Shown piece by piece: positions 7,515 to 16,069 of a DNA stretch of 38,820 nucleotides. The notes below the pieces were generated by a model. That model ran no database searches and had not been told where the DNA came from. It saw only the letters and a program-made list of their open reading frames with translations. Within the stretch, counting starts at the first letter, position 1, and each line of letters starts with the position of its first letter. The position numbers and the translations under genes are program-made. This DNA is from Oscillospiraceae bacterium (GTDB taxonomy: Bacteria; Bacillota; Clostridia; Oscillospirales; Acutalibacteraceae): NCBI GenBank assembly GCA_015066405.1, contig SVOM01000016.1:1-38820 (forward strand). The letters run 5' to 3'.

Positions 7515-8744
7515 TTGAAAAATATTTTGGTTATTGGCGGCGGTGCCGCAGGACTTATGGCGGCTGTAAGGGCTGCACAAAACGGACATAACGTTACGGT
7601 TATTGAAAAAAACCAAAAACCCGCCCGCAAGCTGCTCATAACAGGTAAAGGCAGATGTAATGTTACAAATAACTGCGATTTAGATACACTTATCGCCAAT
7701 ATGACTAAAAACGGAAGGTTTTTATATTCGGCATTTTCAGGCTTTAGCGCGGCCGATACTATGGCTTTTTTTGAACAACAGGGTGTAAAACTCAAAACAG
7801 AGCGCGGGGCAAGGGTGTTTCCCGTGTCCGATAGGGCCGTGGATATAGTTGATGCTTTATGGAATGCCACTAAAAAAAGCGGCGCAAAAATAGTTTGCGG
7901 TAGAGTGGTTGATATAGTAACCACCGACAATACTGTAAAAGGTGTTGCTTTGGAGGATGGCAGACAGTTTTCGGCTGATGCCGTAATAATTGCTACGGGC
8001 GGTAAATCTTATTCGGCTACCGGTTCAAGCGGAGATGGTTATATTTTAGCCAAAAAACTCGGACACACAGTTACCGATATTTTACCATCATTAGTGCCGC
8101 TTAAAACACATGAGGGCTTTTGCTCGTATCTTTCGGGGCTTAGTTTAAAAAACGTTACCTTATCGGTTTTTGAAGAGGGCAAGAAAAAACCGGTATTCTC
8201 AGAACCCGGAGAAATGCTTTTCACGCATTTTGGCGTATCGGGGCCGTTGGTGCTAAGTGCATCGGCACATATGCGAAAAATGGGTAAAACCCCTTATGTT
8301 TTAAAAATTGATTTAAAACCGGGGCTAACCTATGAGCAACTCGATAAACGCTTGCAGCGCGATTTTGCGGAAAATACAAATAAAAATTTTGGCAATGCAC
8401 TCGATAAGCTTTTGCCGCAAAAGTTAATATCGGTAATAGTTAATTTAAGCGGAATCAAAAACGATACAAAGGTAAACCAAATAACAAAAGAGCAACGCTT
8501 AGAGCTTTGCAAAATTTTAAAGGAATTTACCCTTCATCCCACTGCTTTTTGCGATATTGAGGAAGCAATAATAACAAGCGGAGGCATATCGGTTAAAGAA
8601 ATTAACCCGTCAAATATGGAGTCAAAATTAATAAGAGGACTTTATTTTGCGGGGGAAATAATAGATGTTGATGCCTATACGGGCGGATTTAATTTACAAA
8701 TAGCATTTTCAACAGGAAATTTAGCAGGAGGTAGTATAGTATGA
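7515..8744 (+). CDS. BaiN/HI0933-family flavoprotein
   Basis: A 409-residue NAD(P)/FAD-dependent oxidoreductase. It starts with a dinucleotide-binding GGGAAG (8-13), continues with KLLITGKGRCNVTNNCD, and ends with the FAD-contacting FAGEIIDVDAYTGGFNLQIA segment of the HI0933/BaiN family. BaiN of Clostridium scindens reduces bile-acid intermediates, but most homologues have no proven substrate, so a bile-acid role should not be assumed. The likely start is TTG 7515, eight bases after GGTGG; GTG codons at 7503 and 7506 are in frame but lack room for a ribosome site. It overlaps cmk by ATGA. A divergent paralogue lies at 37391. Confidence 0.88.
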   Translation: MKNILVIGGGAAGLMAAVRAAQNGHNVTVIEKNQKPARKLLITGKGRCNVTNNCDLDTLIANMTKNGRFLYSAFSGFSAADTMAFFEQQGVKLKTERGARVFPVSDRAVDIVDALWNATKKSGAKIVCGRVVDIVTTDNTVKGVALEDGRQFSADAVIIATGGKSYSATGSSGDGYILAKKLGHTVTDILPSLVPLKTHEGFCSYLSGLSLKNVTLSVFEEGKKKPVFSEPGEMLFTHFGVSGPLVLSASAHMRKMGKTPYVLKIDLKPGLTYEQLDKRLQRDFAENTNKNFGNALDKLLPQKLISVIVNLSGIKNDTKVNQITKEQRLELCKILKEFTLHPTAFCDIEEAIITSGGISVKEINPSNMESKLIRGLYFAGEIIDVDAYTGGFNLQIAFSTGNLAGGSIV

Positions 8745-9403
8745 TTTCTGTAGCAATTGATGGACCGGCAGGTGCCGGCAAAAGCACAATTTCCAAACAG
8801 TTGGCAAAAAAACTCGGATTTATTTATGTAGATACGGGGGCTCTCTACCGCGCTATAGGTCTTAAATTTTTGCGCGGCGGCTTTGATACAAAGCTCGAGT
8901 GTGATATATTAGCAGAACTCGAAAACGTAAAAATCGATATTAAGTTTATCGATGGCGAGCAAAGGGTGTTTTTAAACGGCGAGGATGTATCAACACTTAT
9001 TCGCACACCCGACGCTTCTATGATGGCGTCGGCTGTATCGGCAAAACCGCCTGTTCGTGCATTTTTGCTTGAAATGCAACGAAAATTAGCAAGAGAAAAC
9101 AATGTAATTATGGATGGCCGAGATATAGGCACTGTGGTTTTACCGGATGCCACCGTTAAAATATTCCTTACAGCATCGGTTGAAACCAGGGCCAACCGCC
9201 GCTTTTTAGAGCTTAAAGAGCGTGGCAGTGCCGCCACCTTTGAGGAAGTGCTCGATGATATGAAGGTGCGTGATTATAATGACTCTAACCGTGCTATCGC
9301 ACCGCTTAAACCGGCAGAAGATTCGGTTATAGTTGATACATCCGACCTTGATTTTAACCAGTCGGTTGATACTTTATACAATATTATTAAGGAAAAAATG
9401 TAA
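8741..9403 (+). CDS. cmk: Cytidylate kinase
   Basis: A 220-residue (d)CMP kinase that phosphorylates CMP and dCMP using ATP. It has the P-loop GPAGAGKST at 8-16, YVDTGALYRAIGL after it, and MDGRDIGTVVLPDA, which contains the family's nucleotide-binding Arg-Asp pair, followed by KIFLTASVETRANRR. Length is normal. ATGA overlap with the upstream flavoprotein gene and TAATG overlap with plsC indicate translational coupling. The order cmk-plsC-ispH-S1 is well known in Clostridia. Confidence 0.97.
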   Translation: MISVAIDGPAGAGKSTISKQLAKKLGFIYVDTGALYRAIGLKFLRGGFDTKLECDILAELENVKIDIKFIDGEQRVFLNGEDVSTLIRTPDASMMASAVSAKPPVRAFLLEMQRKLARENNVIMDGRDIGTVVLPDATVKIFLTASVETRANRRFLELKERGSAATFEEVLDDMKVRDYNDSNRAIAPLKPAEDSVIVDTSDLDFNQSVDTLYNIIKEKM

Positions 9404-10008
9404 TGAGCCGCTTTTATAAAACAATTATTACTATTTTAAAACCTATTGTACGACTGCTCTTTAAGTATGAGGTTGTGGGGATTGAAAACATACCAAATGA
9501 GAATGGCAATTTTATGCTTTGCTGTAATCATCAGTCATTTCTTGATGTGGTGCTTTTAGCTGTTATGTGCCCCTACCAAATTAATTTTATGGCAAAAAAA
9601 GAGCTTTTTAAGTTCAAACCTCTTGGTTGGCTTTTTAAAAAGGTCGGCGCCTTCCCCGTGAATCGTGGAGCGGGTGATGTATCTGCCGTAAAACACGCCG
9701 AAGAAATACTAAAAAAAGGCGGTGTACTCGGCATATTCCCCGAAGGCACGCGTAACCCTATGGGTACACCAGGCAGAGCAAAAGCGGGGGCTGCTATGTT
9801 GGCGATTAATACCGGTGCTGATATTCTTCCCGTGGCCATCAGGTATTCCAAAAAACCGATTTTGTTTAAAAAGGTGTCGGTAAGAATAGGGCATCTGATA
9901 AACGGCGAAGGCTTTACAAAAAGCGAGAAAATTTCCAAAACCGAGATAAAGCGAGTTACGGGAAATATTATGGAAAACATCACTAATCTTTGGGAGACAA
10001 AAATTTGA
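9403..10008 (+). CDS. plsC: 1-acyl-sn-glycerol-3-phosphate acyltransferase
   Basis: A 201-residue short PlsC. It has the catalytic NHQSFLD (H43, D48), KKELFKFKPLGWLFKKVGAF, and the substrate-binding FPEGTR at 112-117. It acylates lysophosphatidic acid to phosphatidic acid at the inner membrane face in phospholipid synthesis. It begins on the last base of the cmk stop codon and overlaps the ispH start by TTGA. Unlike the longer protein at 2857, this has the usual family length and motifs and is likely the housekeeping enzyme. Confidence 0.94.
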   Translation: MSRFYKTIITILKPIVRLLFKYEVVGIENIPNENGNFMLCCNHQSFLDVVLLAVMCPYQINFMAKKELFKFKPLGWLFKKVGAFPVNRGAGDVSAVKHAEEILKKGGVLGIFPEGTRNPMGTPGRAKAGAAMLAINTGADILPVAIRYSKKPILFKKVSVRIGHLINGEGFTKSEKISKTEIKRVTGNIMENITNLWETKI

Positions 10009-12017
10009 AAATAACATTGGCAAAAACCGCAGGCTTCTGCTTTGGTGTAAATAGGGCAGTAAATACAGTGTATGAACTGCTGGATGAAAACAAAAAGGTG
10101 TGCACTTTAGGACCTATAATACATAATCCGCAATTAGTTGGCGAACTTAAAGAACGAGGTGTCAGAACGGTTGATAATCCGCTTGATACAAAACCTGATG
10201 AAACCTTGGTTATACGCTCCCACGGTGTGCCGCGCGCCTGCCTTGAAAACGCAAAAGAGAATAATATAAATGTTGTGGATGCAACCTGTCCATTCGTTTC
10301 TAAAATTCACAAAATCGTGAGTGAGGCATCAAGTAAAGGCCACGCAATTTTAATAGCAGGGGACAAAGAACACAGTGAGGTTATAGGCATTATTGGAAAT
10401 GCCACAACCCCCGTTTTTACATTTTCTGATGAGGCAGAACTGTCGAATTTGTTGGAAAAACATCCTTTTTTGACCGAAAATGCCGTTACAGTGGTTTCAC
10501 AAACCACTTTTAACGAAAAAATCTTCAAAAAATGTTGCATTTTTTTAAAAAAAGTGTGTACAAATGCGATAGTTTTTGATACAATATGTAATGCGACTGC
10601 TTTGCGACAGCAAGAGGCGGACGAGCTTTCCCGCGTTAATGACGTTATGATTGTCATCGGCGGTAGGCACAGCTCAAACACATCAAAACTTTTTAGTGTT
10701 TGTGCCGCTAATTGCGAAAAAACATTTTTAATCGAAACGGCTGATGAACTTAAGGCAGTTTGGTTTAAAAATGCTAAAAGCATAGGAGTCGTGGCGGGTG
10801 CATCTACACCTGCTCGCATAATAAAGGAGGCTATAAAAACCATGTCGGAAATTTTAAAACCGGAAGACGAACAGATGGAGGAAATTAATACTGTTCAAAA
10901 AAGTTTTGACGAAATGACGGATGAGGAAGCATTCGAAGCATCCCTCAACAATTTAACAAGTGATCAGAAGGTTGTCGGTATAGTTCTTGCCGTATCACCC
11001 TCAGAAATTCAGGTAGACTTCGGTAGAGGTCTTACAGGTTACATATCTGCGGATGAGTATTCCTTTGATTCAAATGTTAATCTCGTAGAGGAGGTTAAGG
11101 TTGGCGATGAGCTTAATTTAATAATTATGCGCATTAACGACCAGGAAGGAACAGCAATGCTCTCAAAGCGCCGTTTTGATGCGATTGCCGGCTGGGATAA
11201 AATAGTTGCTGCTAAAGATTCGGGTGAGGTTATCACCGGAACCGTTAAGGATGTTATAAAGGGCGGCGTTGTTGCCACTGCTTTCGGTGTTAGAGTGTTT
11301 ATCCCTGCTTCGCAAGCAACGGCTACTCGCGGCGAATCTCTTGAAGAACTTAAAGGTAAAGAAGTATCTTTCAAAATCATTGAAATCGGCCGTGGCCGTA
11401 GAGCAATCGGTTCTATTCGCGTAGTTCTTCGCGAGGAAAGAAAGGCTGCTCAGTCAAAGATTTGGGAAACCATCGCTATCGGCGATAGATTCACAGGTAC
11501 TGTTAAATCTCTTACAAGCTACGGCGCATTTGTAGATATCGGCGGCGTAGATGGTATGATTCATATCTCTGAGCTTTCTTGGCAGAGAATTAAGAATCCC
11601 TCCGAGGTTGTTCTCGTAGGCGATACTGTTGAGGTTTACGTTAAGGACCTTGATACCGAAAAGAAAAAGATTTCTTTAGGTTATAAAAAGGAAGAGGAAA
11701 ATCCCTGGACCATTTTCAACAACACCTATGCTGTTGATTCGGTTGCAAAGGTTACTATCGTTAGCTTAACCGCTTATGGTGCATTTGCAAGAATCATCCC
11801 CGGCGTTGATGGTCTTATACACATTTCTCAAATCGCTAATAAGCACGTTGCTAAACCGCAGGATGAACTTAAGGTTGGTCAAGAGGTTGAGGCAAAGATT
11901 ATTGCTATTGATGATGAGAAAAAACGCGTAAGTCTTTCAATTCGTGCACTGCTTCCCGAAGAAGCCACTGAAGAAACTACCGAGGAAGTTACGGAAGAAG
12001 TAACAACTGAAGAATAA
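10005..12017 (+). CDS. ispH: IspH (HMBPP reductase) fused to ribosomal protein S1
   Basis: A 670-residue fusion. Residues 1-279 are 4-hydroxy-3-methylbut-2-enyl diphosphate reductase, the last step of the MEP isoprenoid pathway. The [4Fe-4S] cysteines are C12, C95 and C195, with the catalytic glutamate E125 in KEHSEVIG. Residues of about 319-645 carry four S1 RNA-binding domains, then an acidic Glu/Thr tail (EEATEETTEEVTEE). The S1 half acts in mRNA binding by the 30S subunit. The fusion is known in Clostridia. The TTG at 10005 follows GGGAG by eight bases and overlaps the plsC stop; an in-frame TTG at 9990 has no ribosome site. An internal ribosome site lies at the domain junction. Confidence 0.94.
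   Translation: MKITLAKTAGFCFGVNRAVNTVYELLDENKKVCTLGPIIHNPQLVGELKERGVRTVDNPLDTKPDETLVIRSHGVPRACLENAKENNINVVDATCPFVSKIHKIVSEASSKGHAILIAGDKEHSEVIGIIGNATTPVFTFSDEAELSNLLEKHPFLTENAVTVVSQTTFNEKIFKKCCIFLKKVCTNAIVFDTICNATALRQQEADELSRVNDVMIVIGGRHSSNTSKLFSVCAANCEKTFLIETADELKAVWFKNAKSIGVVAGASTPARIIKEAIKTMSEILKPEDEQMEEINTVQKSFDEMTDEEAFEASLNNLTSDQKVVGIVLAVSPSEIQVDFGRGLTGYISADEYSFDSNVNLVEEVKVGDELNLIIMRINDQEGTAMLSKRRFDAIAGWDKIVAAKDSGEVITGTVKDVIKGGVVATAFGVRVFIPASQATATRGESLEELKGKEVSFKIIEIGRGRRAIGSIRVVLREERKAAQSKIWETIAIGDRFTGTVKSLTSYGAFVDIGGVDGMIHISELSWQRIKNPSEVVLVGDTVEVYVKDLDTEKKKISLGYKKEEENPWTIFNNTYAVDSVAKVTIVSLTAYGAFARIIPGVDGLIHISQIANKHVAKPQDELKVGQEVEAKIIAIDDEKKRVSLSIRALLPEEATEETTEEVTEEVTTEE
10823..10844 (+). 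promoter_or_regulatory. Internal ribosome-binding site and ATG at the IspH/S1 junction
   Basis: AAAGGAGG (10823-10830) precedes an in-frame ATG (10842-10844, Met280 of the fusion) by 11 bases. Initiation here would give a free S1 protein of 391 residues starting MSEILKPEDEQMEE. The spacing is slightly long but the Shine-Dalgarno match is near perfect. Confidence 0.5.
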
Positions 12018-12019
12018 TT

Positions 12020-12052
12020 AAAAATCGCTCAACGAAAGTTGAGCGATTTTTT
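12020..12052. terminator. Bidirectional terminator after ispH-S1
   Basis: AAAAATCGCTCAAC pairs with GTTGAGCGATTTTT around a GAAA loop, with a T-run to the right and an A-run to the left. It serves the convergent phosphatase gene as well, whose stop codon it touches. Confidence 0.88.
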
Positions 12053-13083
12053 TATGCAATAAATATTTTTTTAATGTTTTGTAGTTCGGTTTTAGTAACA
12101 CCGCAGGACAATAAATAATTTTCCGCACCCGATTTTAATGTGTCGCCGTATGAAAGCAAGAACTCGGTAAAAGAGTGGTATGCTTCTTGGCAACGTGAAC
12201 GCGCACCGAATGGACACATTGTGGTAAGCTCATAGTCGGTTGCAATGTCATCGGGAGAAACTCCAAGCAAAGCTTTGAGCAGTGCCACCACTGTGCCTGT
12301 CCTATCAGCGCCCGCAACACAGTGAAGATAAACGGGGTAACTGTCGGGATTTGCAAGAATTTTAAAAATATCGCGATATTTTTCCTTTTGTTCATCGGTG
12401 TCTATTGCACCATAAGCAAGAATATTAAAAATATAGTAATCGGCACCGCTGATTCTTTTGTTGAACGGCGTTATTTCATCTTCGAACCGCAAATCAAGTT
12501 CGGTTTTAATGCCGAGTTTATTTTTGAAAAAACTTACGGCAAGGCAGTCATCCCCGGCGAAACCTATTTCCGAGCCACGAAACGCCAAACCCTCTTTAAT
12601 GGTTTTGTTGTTCTCTGTTTTCCAACCGCCAACATCTCGAAGATTTGTAACACCCGACACTTTGTACCATTGCGGTAAAGCGGCACCTGTTTTAAAGGTG
12701 TTAACTGCAGACTCGCAAATCGGTCCATCAATGTCATGTGCCACCATCTTCCAAAAATAAACGGTATCGCGCTTAAAATTATTGAGTGATAAAAACGCCT
12801 CTGCGGGATTTATAATATGCTTTTCGGCATTATCAAATTCGGCATTATCGGCAATATACAGTTGTATTGAAAACAAATTTGCAAGCTCGCCGTCAAGCCC
12901 CCAACAAAAATTAATATAACGGGGTGTAGTGTTTTCTTTATCGGAAGCCACAGGTGCGCGCCAGTTAAAGCTGTTTTCTAAAACTGTGTCGCCCGAGGGC
13001 AAAGAAGCAAGTATTTCGTTTTGCAAAGCCGGAATAATTTCTATGACCGCATTGTTTACGGGGCTTAAAAGTCTAATTTCCAA
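12052..13083 (-). CDS. Tyrosine-protein phosphatase with N-terminal FN3-like domain
   Basis: A 343-residue protein. Residues 138-343 are a Y_phosphatase3-type (IphP-like) phosphatase: SGVTNLRDVGGW near 143-154, ELDLR, and the P-loop HCVAGADRTG with catalytic C255 and R261. Residues 1-135 look like a fibronectin-III-type beta sandwich (TVYFWKMVAHDIDG). No signal peptide or membrane segment is visible, so it is probably cytoplasmic. The family dephosphorylates phosphotyrosine, other phosphoesters or phosphoinositides. The TTG start at 13083 follows GGTGG at seven bases. It is a single-gene unit with its own promoter. Confidence 0.85.
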   Translation of the reverse strand: MEIRLLSPVNNAVIEIIPALQNEILASLPSGDTVLENSFNWRAPVASDKENTTPRYINFCWGLDGELANLFSIQLYIADNAEFDNAEKHIINPAEAFLSLNNFKRDTVYFWKMVAHDIDGPICESAVNTFKTGAALPQWYKVSGVTNLRDVGGWKTENNKTIKEGLAFRGSEIGFAGDDCLAVSFFKNKLGIKTELDLRFEDEITPFNKRISGADYYIFNILAYGAIDTDEQKEKYRDIFKILANPDSYPVYLHCVAGADRTGTVVALLKALLGVSPDDIATDYELTTMCPFGARSRCQEAYHSFTEFLLSYGDTLKSGAENYLLSCGVTKTELQNIKKIFIA

Positions 13084-13094
13084 AATAACACCAC

Positions 13095-13133
13095 CTATAA
13101 TTTAATTATAGTACGAAAGCTATGAAAAAGCAA
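13095..13133 (-). promoter_or_regulatory. Promoter of the phosphatase gene, with palindrome
   Basis: Minus-strand TTGCTT (13133-13128), 17-base spacer, TATAAT (13110-13105). The -10 lies inside a 17-bp palindrome (13095-13111) with arms CTATAAT/ATTATAG, which could be an operator, or symmetry that allows transcription both ways. Confidence 0.6.
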
Positions 13134-13211
13134 TGCCGAATTACCGCATACCAATTACTTGATTATCTTCTAACAAACTCTAAAAAACGGTATTTCAGGT
13201 AATGCTGAATG

Positions 13212-13250
13212 TGAAAAAATAAAATCCCGCCACTTTAAGTGGGCGGGATT
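13212..13250 (-). terminator. Terminator of the serine hydrolase gene
   Basis: On the minus strand AATCCCGCC-CACTT pairs with AAGTGGCGGGATT with one bulge, followed by a T-rich tract. It lies 11 bases after the hydrolase stop codon. Confidence 0.8.
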
Positions 13251-13260
13251 AATAGAACTG

Positions 13261-14445
13261 TCAAGTCAGACAAGAATATAATGCGTTTCGTATTTTTGTT
13301 TGCATTTCAACGTCCCAATTATGACAATGTTGGAAATAGGTGAGCGAAATTTTGTTGTCGGTATCAACCATCGAAAAAGCACCTGCGGCACCGTCCCAAC
13401 CGAATTCTCCTATGGGACTAAGAGAACCGCTTTGTGTTTTATCTATATGGGTGCGAACACCCAATCCATAGCCGTAGCCTTTTCTTAATTTATTAAAGTC
13501 TTCAAGTGCCTGGCCGCATAAATAGTTTGTTTTCATAAGATTAACGGTTTTTTCGCTTAAAATACGATAGCCATTTTTGCCAACGCCACCACAGGACAAC
13601 GCATCAAGAAATATGGCATAATCTTCGGTGCAGGAAATAAGACCCGCGCCACCGCTTTGATAATCAACCGACAAATTGAATATACATTCAGCGGGCAATT
13701 TTTGCAGATGGTTATTTTCATCGCGGGTATATCGCGTTGCCATTCTTGATAGTTTTTCTTTGTCGTTCGCAATGGGGAAGAAGGTGCTGCTCATACCGAG
13801 TGGCTCGAAGATGTTTTCAGCCATATAATCGCCAAGCTTTTTGCCTGACCAAATTTCAACCAAAGCACCTAATATATCGTGGCACAAGCTGTATCTAAAC
13901 CTTGTGCCAGGCTCAAATCCCAAAACTTTGTGTGAAAGGGCCTTTGCCAAATCTAACGTACTCGTTTTGCCGGAAGCCAACGCGTTTTTAATGCTATCAT
14001 CACTTAAATTGTAATCAAAGCCCGCGCGCATAGTAAATAAGTCAATGATTTTTATCGGATTTTTGGCATATCCGTTTTTGTTTACCGTGGAAGATTCTCC
14101 TAAAGATGCACCGGTGGTTATTTTAGCGGCCGCATCGGTATCAAGTTCATCTGAAGTTACTTTCATTCTTTCAAATTCGGGCAAGAATTTCGAGAGTTTA
14201 TCTTCCATAGAAAAAGCACCCTGCTCAAACAACTGTAAAGCCGCTGTACAGGTGAGCATTTTAGTCATAGAAAAAATAAAATAAAGCTCGTTGCCGCACA
14301 TTGCTTTGTTGCTTTCTATATCGCTGAGCCCTGCAAAATAACGAAAAACTTTTTCGTGGTTTTTATATACAATGCAGTCAACACTCGGGGTGTTGCTCTT
14401 AGCAAGAATTTCATCCAAACAATTTTTTAGTTTTGTAAAATCCAT
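13261..14445 (-). CDS. Beta-lactamase-fold serine hydrolase (class C / EstB type)
   Basis: A 394-residue protein of the Beta-lactamase (Pfam) serine hydrolase family. The nucleophile motif S59-M-T-K62 lies in FIFSMTKMLTCTAALQLFEQ. The second motif is Y185-S-L in RFRYSLCHDILGALVEIW. PLGMSSTFFP and a GWDGAAG segment in the third-motif region follow. Members include class C lactamases, D-Ala carboxypeptidases and esterases. Without a signal peptide, a cytoplasmic esterase or amidase is more likely than secreted antibiotic resistance. Its ATG follows AAGGTGTG. It has its own promoter and terminator. Confidence 0.86.
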   Translation of the reverse strand: MDFTKLKNCLDEILAKSNTPSVDCIVYKNHEKVFRYFAGLSDIESNKAMCGNELYFIFSMTKMLTCTAALQLFEQGAFSMEDKLSKFLPEFERMKVTSDELDTDAAAKITTGASLGESSTVNKNGYAKNPIKIIDLFTMRAGFDYNLSDDSIKNALASGKTSTLDLAKALSHKVLGFEPGTRFRYSLCHDILGALVEIWSGKKLGDYMAENIFEPLGMSSTFFPIANDKEKLSRMATRYTRDENNHLQKLPAECIFNLSVDYQSGGAGLISCTEDYAIFLDALSCGGVGKNGYRILSEKTVNLMKTNYLCGQALEDFNKLRKGYGYGLGVRTHIDKTQSGSLSPIGEFGWDGAAGAFSMVDTDNKISLTYFQHCHNWDVEMQTKIRNALYSCLT

Positions 14446-14477
14446 AATTAATCACACCTTGCATTTATTGTAGGTGT

Positions 14478-14506
14478 ATTATAGCATAAAAGCGGTAACA
14501 AATCAA
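14478..14506 (-). promoter_or_regulatory. Promoter of the serine hydrolase gene
   Basis: Minus-strand TTGATT (14506-14501), 17-base spacer, TATAAT (14483-14478). The -35 touches the first hairpin of the adjacent array, so the array lies upstream of the transcript. Confidence 0.7.
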
Positions 14507-14623
14507 TGCAGAGCATTGTATATCATCAAGTCGACAGAAATACACACTTCGTGTGATGATATACGCCTACGGCGATGATATACACGACTACGTCGTGATG
14601 ATATGCCAAGCCTGTCGGCTTGG
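14504..14623. repeat. Array of five small palindromes joined by ATGATATA spacers
   Basis: Five tight hairpins with different stems and loops of 3-4 bases: CAATGC/GCATTG (14504-14518), CACAC/GTGTG (14543-14555), CGCC/GGCG (14564-14574), CACGAC/GTCGTG (14583-14597) and CCAAGCC/GGCTTGG (14606-14623). The last four are joined by the same spacer, ATGATATA (14556-14563, 14575-14582 and ATGATAT at 14598). The inverse spacer TATATCATCA (14519-14528) follows the first hairpin, so the element has inverted ends. Stems change but pairing is kept, as in an intergenic palindromic or MITE-like element. It lies between the tRNA-Thr terminator and the hydrolase promoter. It encodes no protein. Confidence 0.75.
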
Positions 14624-14625
14624 AT

Positions 14626-14659
14626 AAAAAAATTCCTGTTCCGAAGAACAGGAATTTTT

Positions 14660-14660
<1 letters not shown>
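14626..14660 (-). terminator. Terminator of tRNA-Thr
   Basis: On the minus strand a stem of about 15 bp built on CCTGTTC/GAACAGG closes a TTCG tetraloop and is followed by a long T-run. It begins directly at the tRNA 3' end. Confidence 0.9.
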
Positions 14661-14735
<75 letters not shown>

Positions 14736-14750
14736 ATCACAGCAAGAACA

Positions 14751-14779
14751 ATTATATGATAATTCCGGTGCTTTGTCAA
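14751..14779 (-). promoter_or_regulatory. Promoter of tRNA-Thr
   Basis: Consensus minus-strand TTGACA (14779-14774), 17-base spacer, TATAAT (14756-14751), about 15 bases before the mature tRNA 5' end. Confidence 0.85.
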
Positions 14780-14833
14780 GATGTTTTTTTAAAAATTAAA
14801 TGGTTAAAAATAGTTACAACTTCACGTCAAAGG

Positions 14834-14863
14834 TTGACATATATATATATAATTTGGTAAAAT
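14834..14863 (+). promoter_or_regulatory. Promoter of the yicC-to-spoVM operon
   Basis: TTGACA (14834-14839), an 18-base TA-rich spacer, TAAAAT (14858-14863). No other convincing promoter or terminator is visible before 26584, so this may drive the whole operon. Confidence 0.75.
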
Positions 14864-14909
14864 ATAATGAATTATTGTGGATTGCTGTATCTAAAGGAGA
14901 GTGCCATTT

Positions 14910-15788
14910 ATGGTAAGAAGTATGACGGGTTTCGGCAGGGGACAGGTTACATACGAAAACTTGGAAGTTACTGTCGAAGTAAAGTCGGTAAATCATAGAT
15001 ATTTTGAATTCTCAGCCAAGGTGCCGAGAAGCTATAACTTTTTAGAAGAAAAACTTAAAAGCTTTTGCGGTGCAAAAATTTCGCGCGGTAAGGTAGAAAT
15101 TTATGTGTCGGTTGATAATAAAGCGGGCGCGGCAACAGTGGTTGAAATAAACGAAGATGTAGCAAGGGCTTTTGTTGATGCCTATAAAACACTTTCCAAA
15201 AAACATAAAATTAAAAACGATGTAACTACATCGGTTTTAGCTGCCCACAGTGATGTTTTATCGCTAAAGCGACAGGTAGCTGATGAGGAAACGGTTACCG
15301 CCGCTGTTATGGAAGCGGCTGAGATTGCCCTTAACGAGTTTATTGCTATGCGTGAAACCGAGGGCGAAAGACTTAAAAACGATATATTATCAAAACTCGA
15401 TGCGATACTCGAACGCGTTGCATATATTGAGCAGCGTTCCCCCGAAACTGTAAAGGCTTATAGAGAGCGCCTTGAAGCAAAAATCAAGGAATTATTATCG
15501 GGCGCACAGTTTGATGAACAGCGTATTATTACCGAAACTGCCATTTTTGCCGATAAGGTAGCAGTTGATGAGGAGACGGTACGCCTTCGTTCTCATATAG
15601 CACAGCTAAAAAATATGTTTGAGCTTAACGAAAGCATAGGCCGAAAGCTTGATTTTATTGTTCAAGAAATGAATAGGGAAACCAATACAATAGGTTCCAA
15701 GGCGCAGGATGCTGACATTCTGCAAAGGGTTGTTGATACAAAATCTGATATCGAAAAAATCAGAGAACAGTTGCAGAATATCGAGTAA
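14910..15788 (+). CDS. YicC/YloC family endoribonuclease
   Basis: A 292-residue protein with the family-defining start [27 protein letters not shown], and the conserved C-terminal [15 protein letters not shown] (DUF1732). YicC of E. coli and YloC of B. subtilis have reported endoribonuclease activity. It is first in a long operon, 11 bases before remA, the same order as in many Firmicutes (yloC-remA-gmk-rpoZ-priA). The ATG at 14910 is nine bases after AAAGGAGA; a GTG at 14901 is too close to it. Confidence 0.94.
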   Translation: MVRSMTGFGRGQVTYENLEVTVEVKSVNHRYFEFSAKVPRSYNFLEEKLKSFCGAKISRGKVEIYVSVDNKAGAATVVEINEDVARAFVDAYKTLSKKHKIKNDVTTSVLAAHSDVLSLKRQVADEETVTAAVMEAAEIALNEFIAMRETEGERLKNDILSKLDAILERVAYIEQRSPETVKAYRERLEAKIKELLSGAQFDEQRIITETAIFADKVAVDEETVRLRSHIAQLKNMFELNESIGRKLDFIVQEMNRETNTIGSKAQDADILQRVVDTKSDIEKIREQLQNIE

Positions 15789-15799
15789 GGAGAGGCATT

Positions 15800-16069
15800 A
15801 TGAAACTTGTAAACATAGGTTTTGGTAATATGGTGTCGGCCAACCGTATGGTAGCGATAGTAAGTCCCGAATCGGCTCCCATTAAGCGTATTATTCAGGA
15901 GGCTAAGGAGCGCGGCACACTTATTGATGCCACACACGGCAGACGTACTCGCGCGGTTATATTTACCGATAGCGACCATATAATTCTTACATATCTTCAA
16001 ACCGAAACCGTCGCTAACCGACTGAATGAGGAAGAAGAACTTGAAAACGAGGAGGAAGACGATGAATAA
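15800..16069 (+). CDS. remA: RemA-like regulatory protein (DUF370)
   Basis: An 89-residue protein. The first 75 or so residues match the RemA/YlzA family: [60 protein letters not shown]. RemA in B. subtilis is an oligomeric DNA-binding activator of biofilm matrix and osmoprotection genes. The acidic C-terminal extension ([14 protein letters not shown]) is longer than I expect for the Bacillus form, although the last codons overlap the gmk ribosome site and start. The target genes here are unknown. Confidence 0.92.
   Translation: MKLVNIGFGNMVSANRMVAIVSPESAPIKRIIQEAKERGTLIDATHGRRTRAVIFTDSDHIILTYLQTETVANRLNEEEELENEEEDDE

Noticed and set aside
7515..8744. Bile-acid 7-dehydroxylation enzyme BaiN
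   Set aside because: Only the broad HI0933/BaiN family is supported. No other bai genes are present, and the gene sits with cmk and plsC.
10307..10843. A 178-codon frame antisense to ispH
   Set aside because: It is wholly opposite a conserved coding region, has no ribosome site or recognisable motif, and is explained by codon bias of the real gene.
13261..14445. Antibiotic-resistance beta-lactamase
   Set aside because: The SxxK fold is present, but there is no signal peptide and the later motifs look like those of esterase-type members, so resistance cannot be claimed.
14504..14623. CRISPR array
   Set aside because: The constant part is only about eight bases and the variable parts are palindromes of 11-18 bases. 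No cas genes are near.
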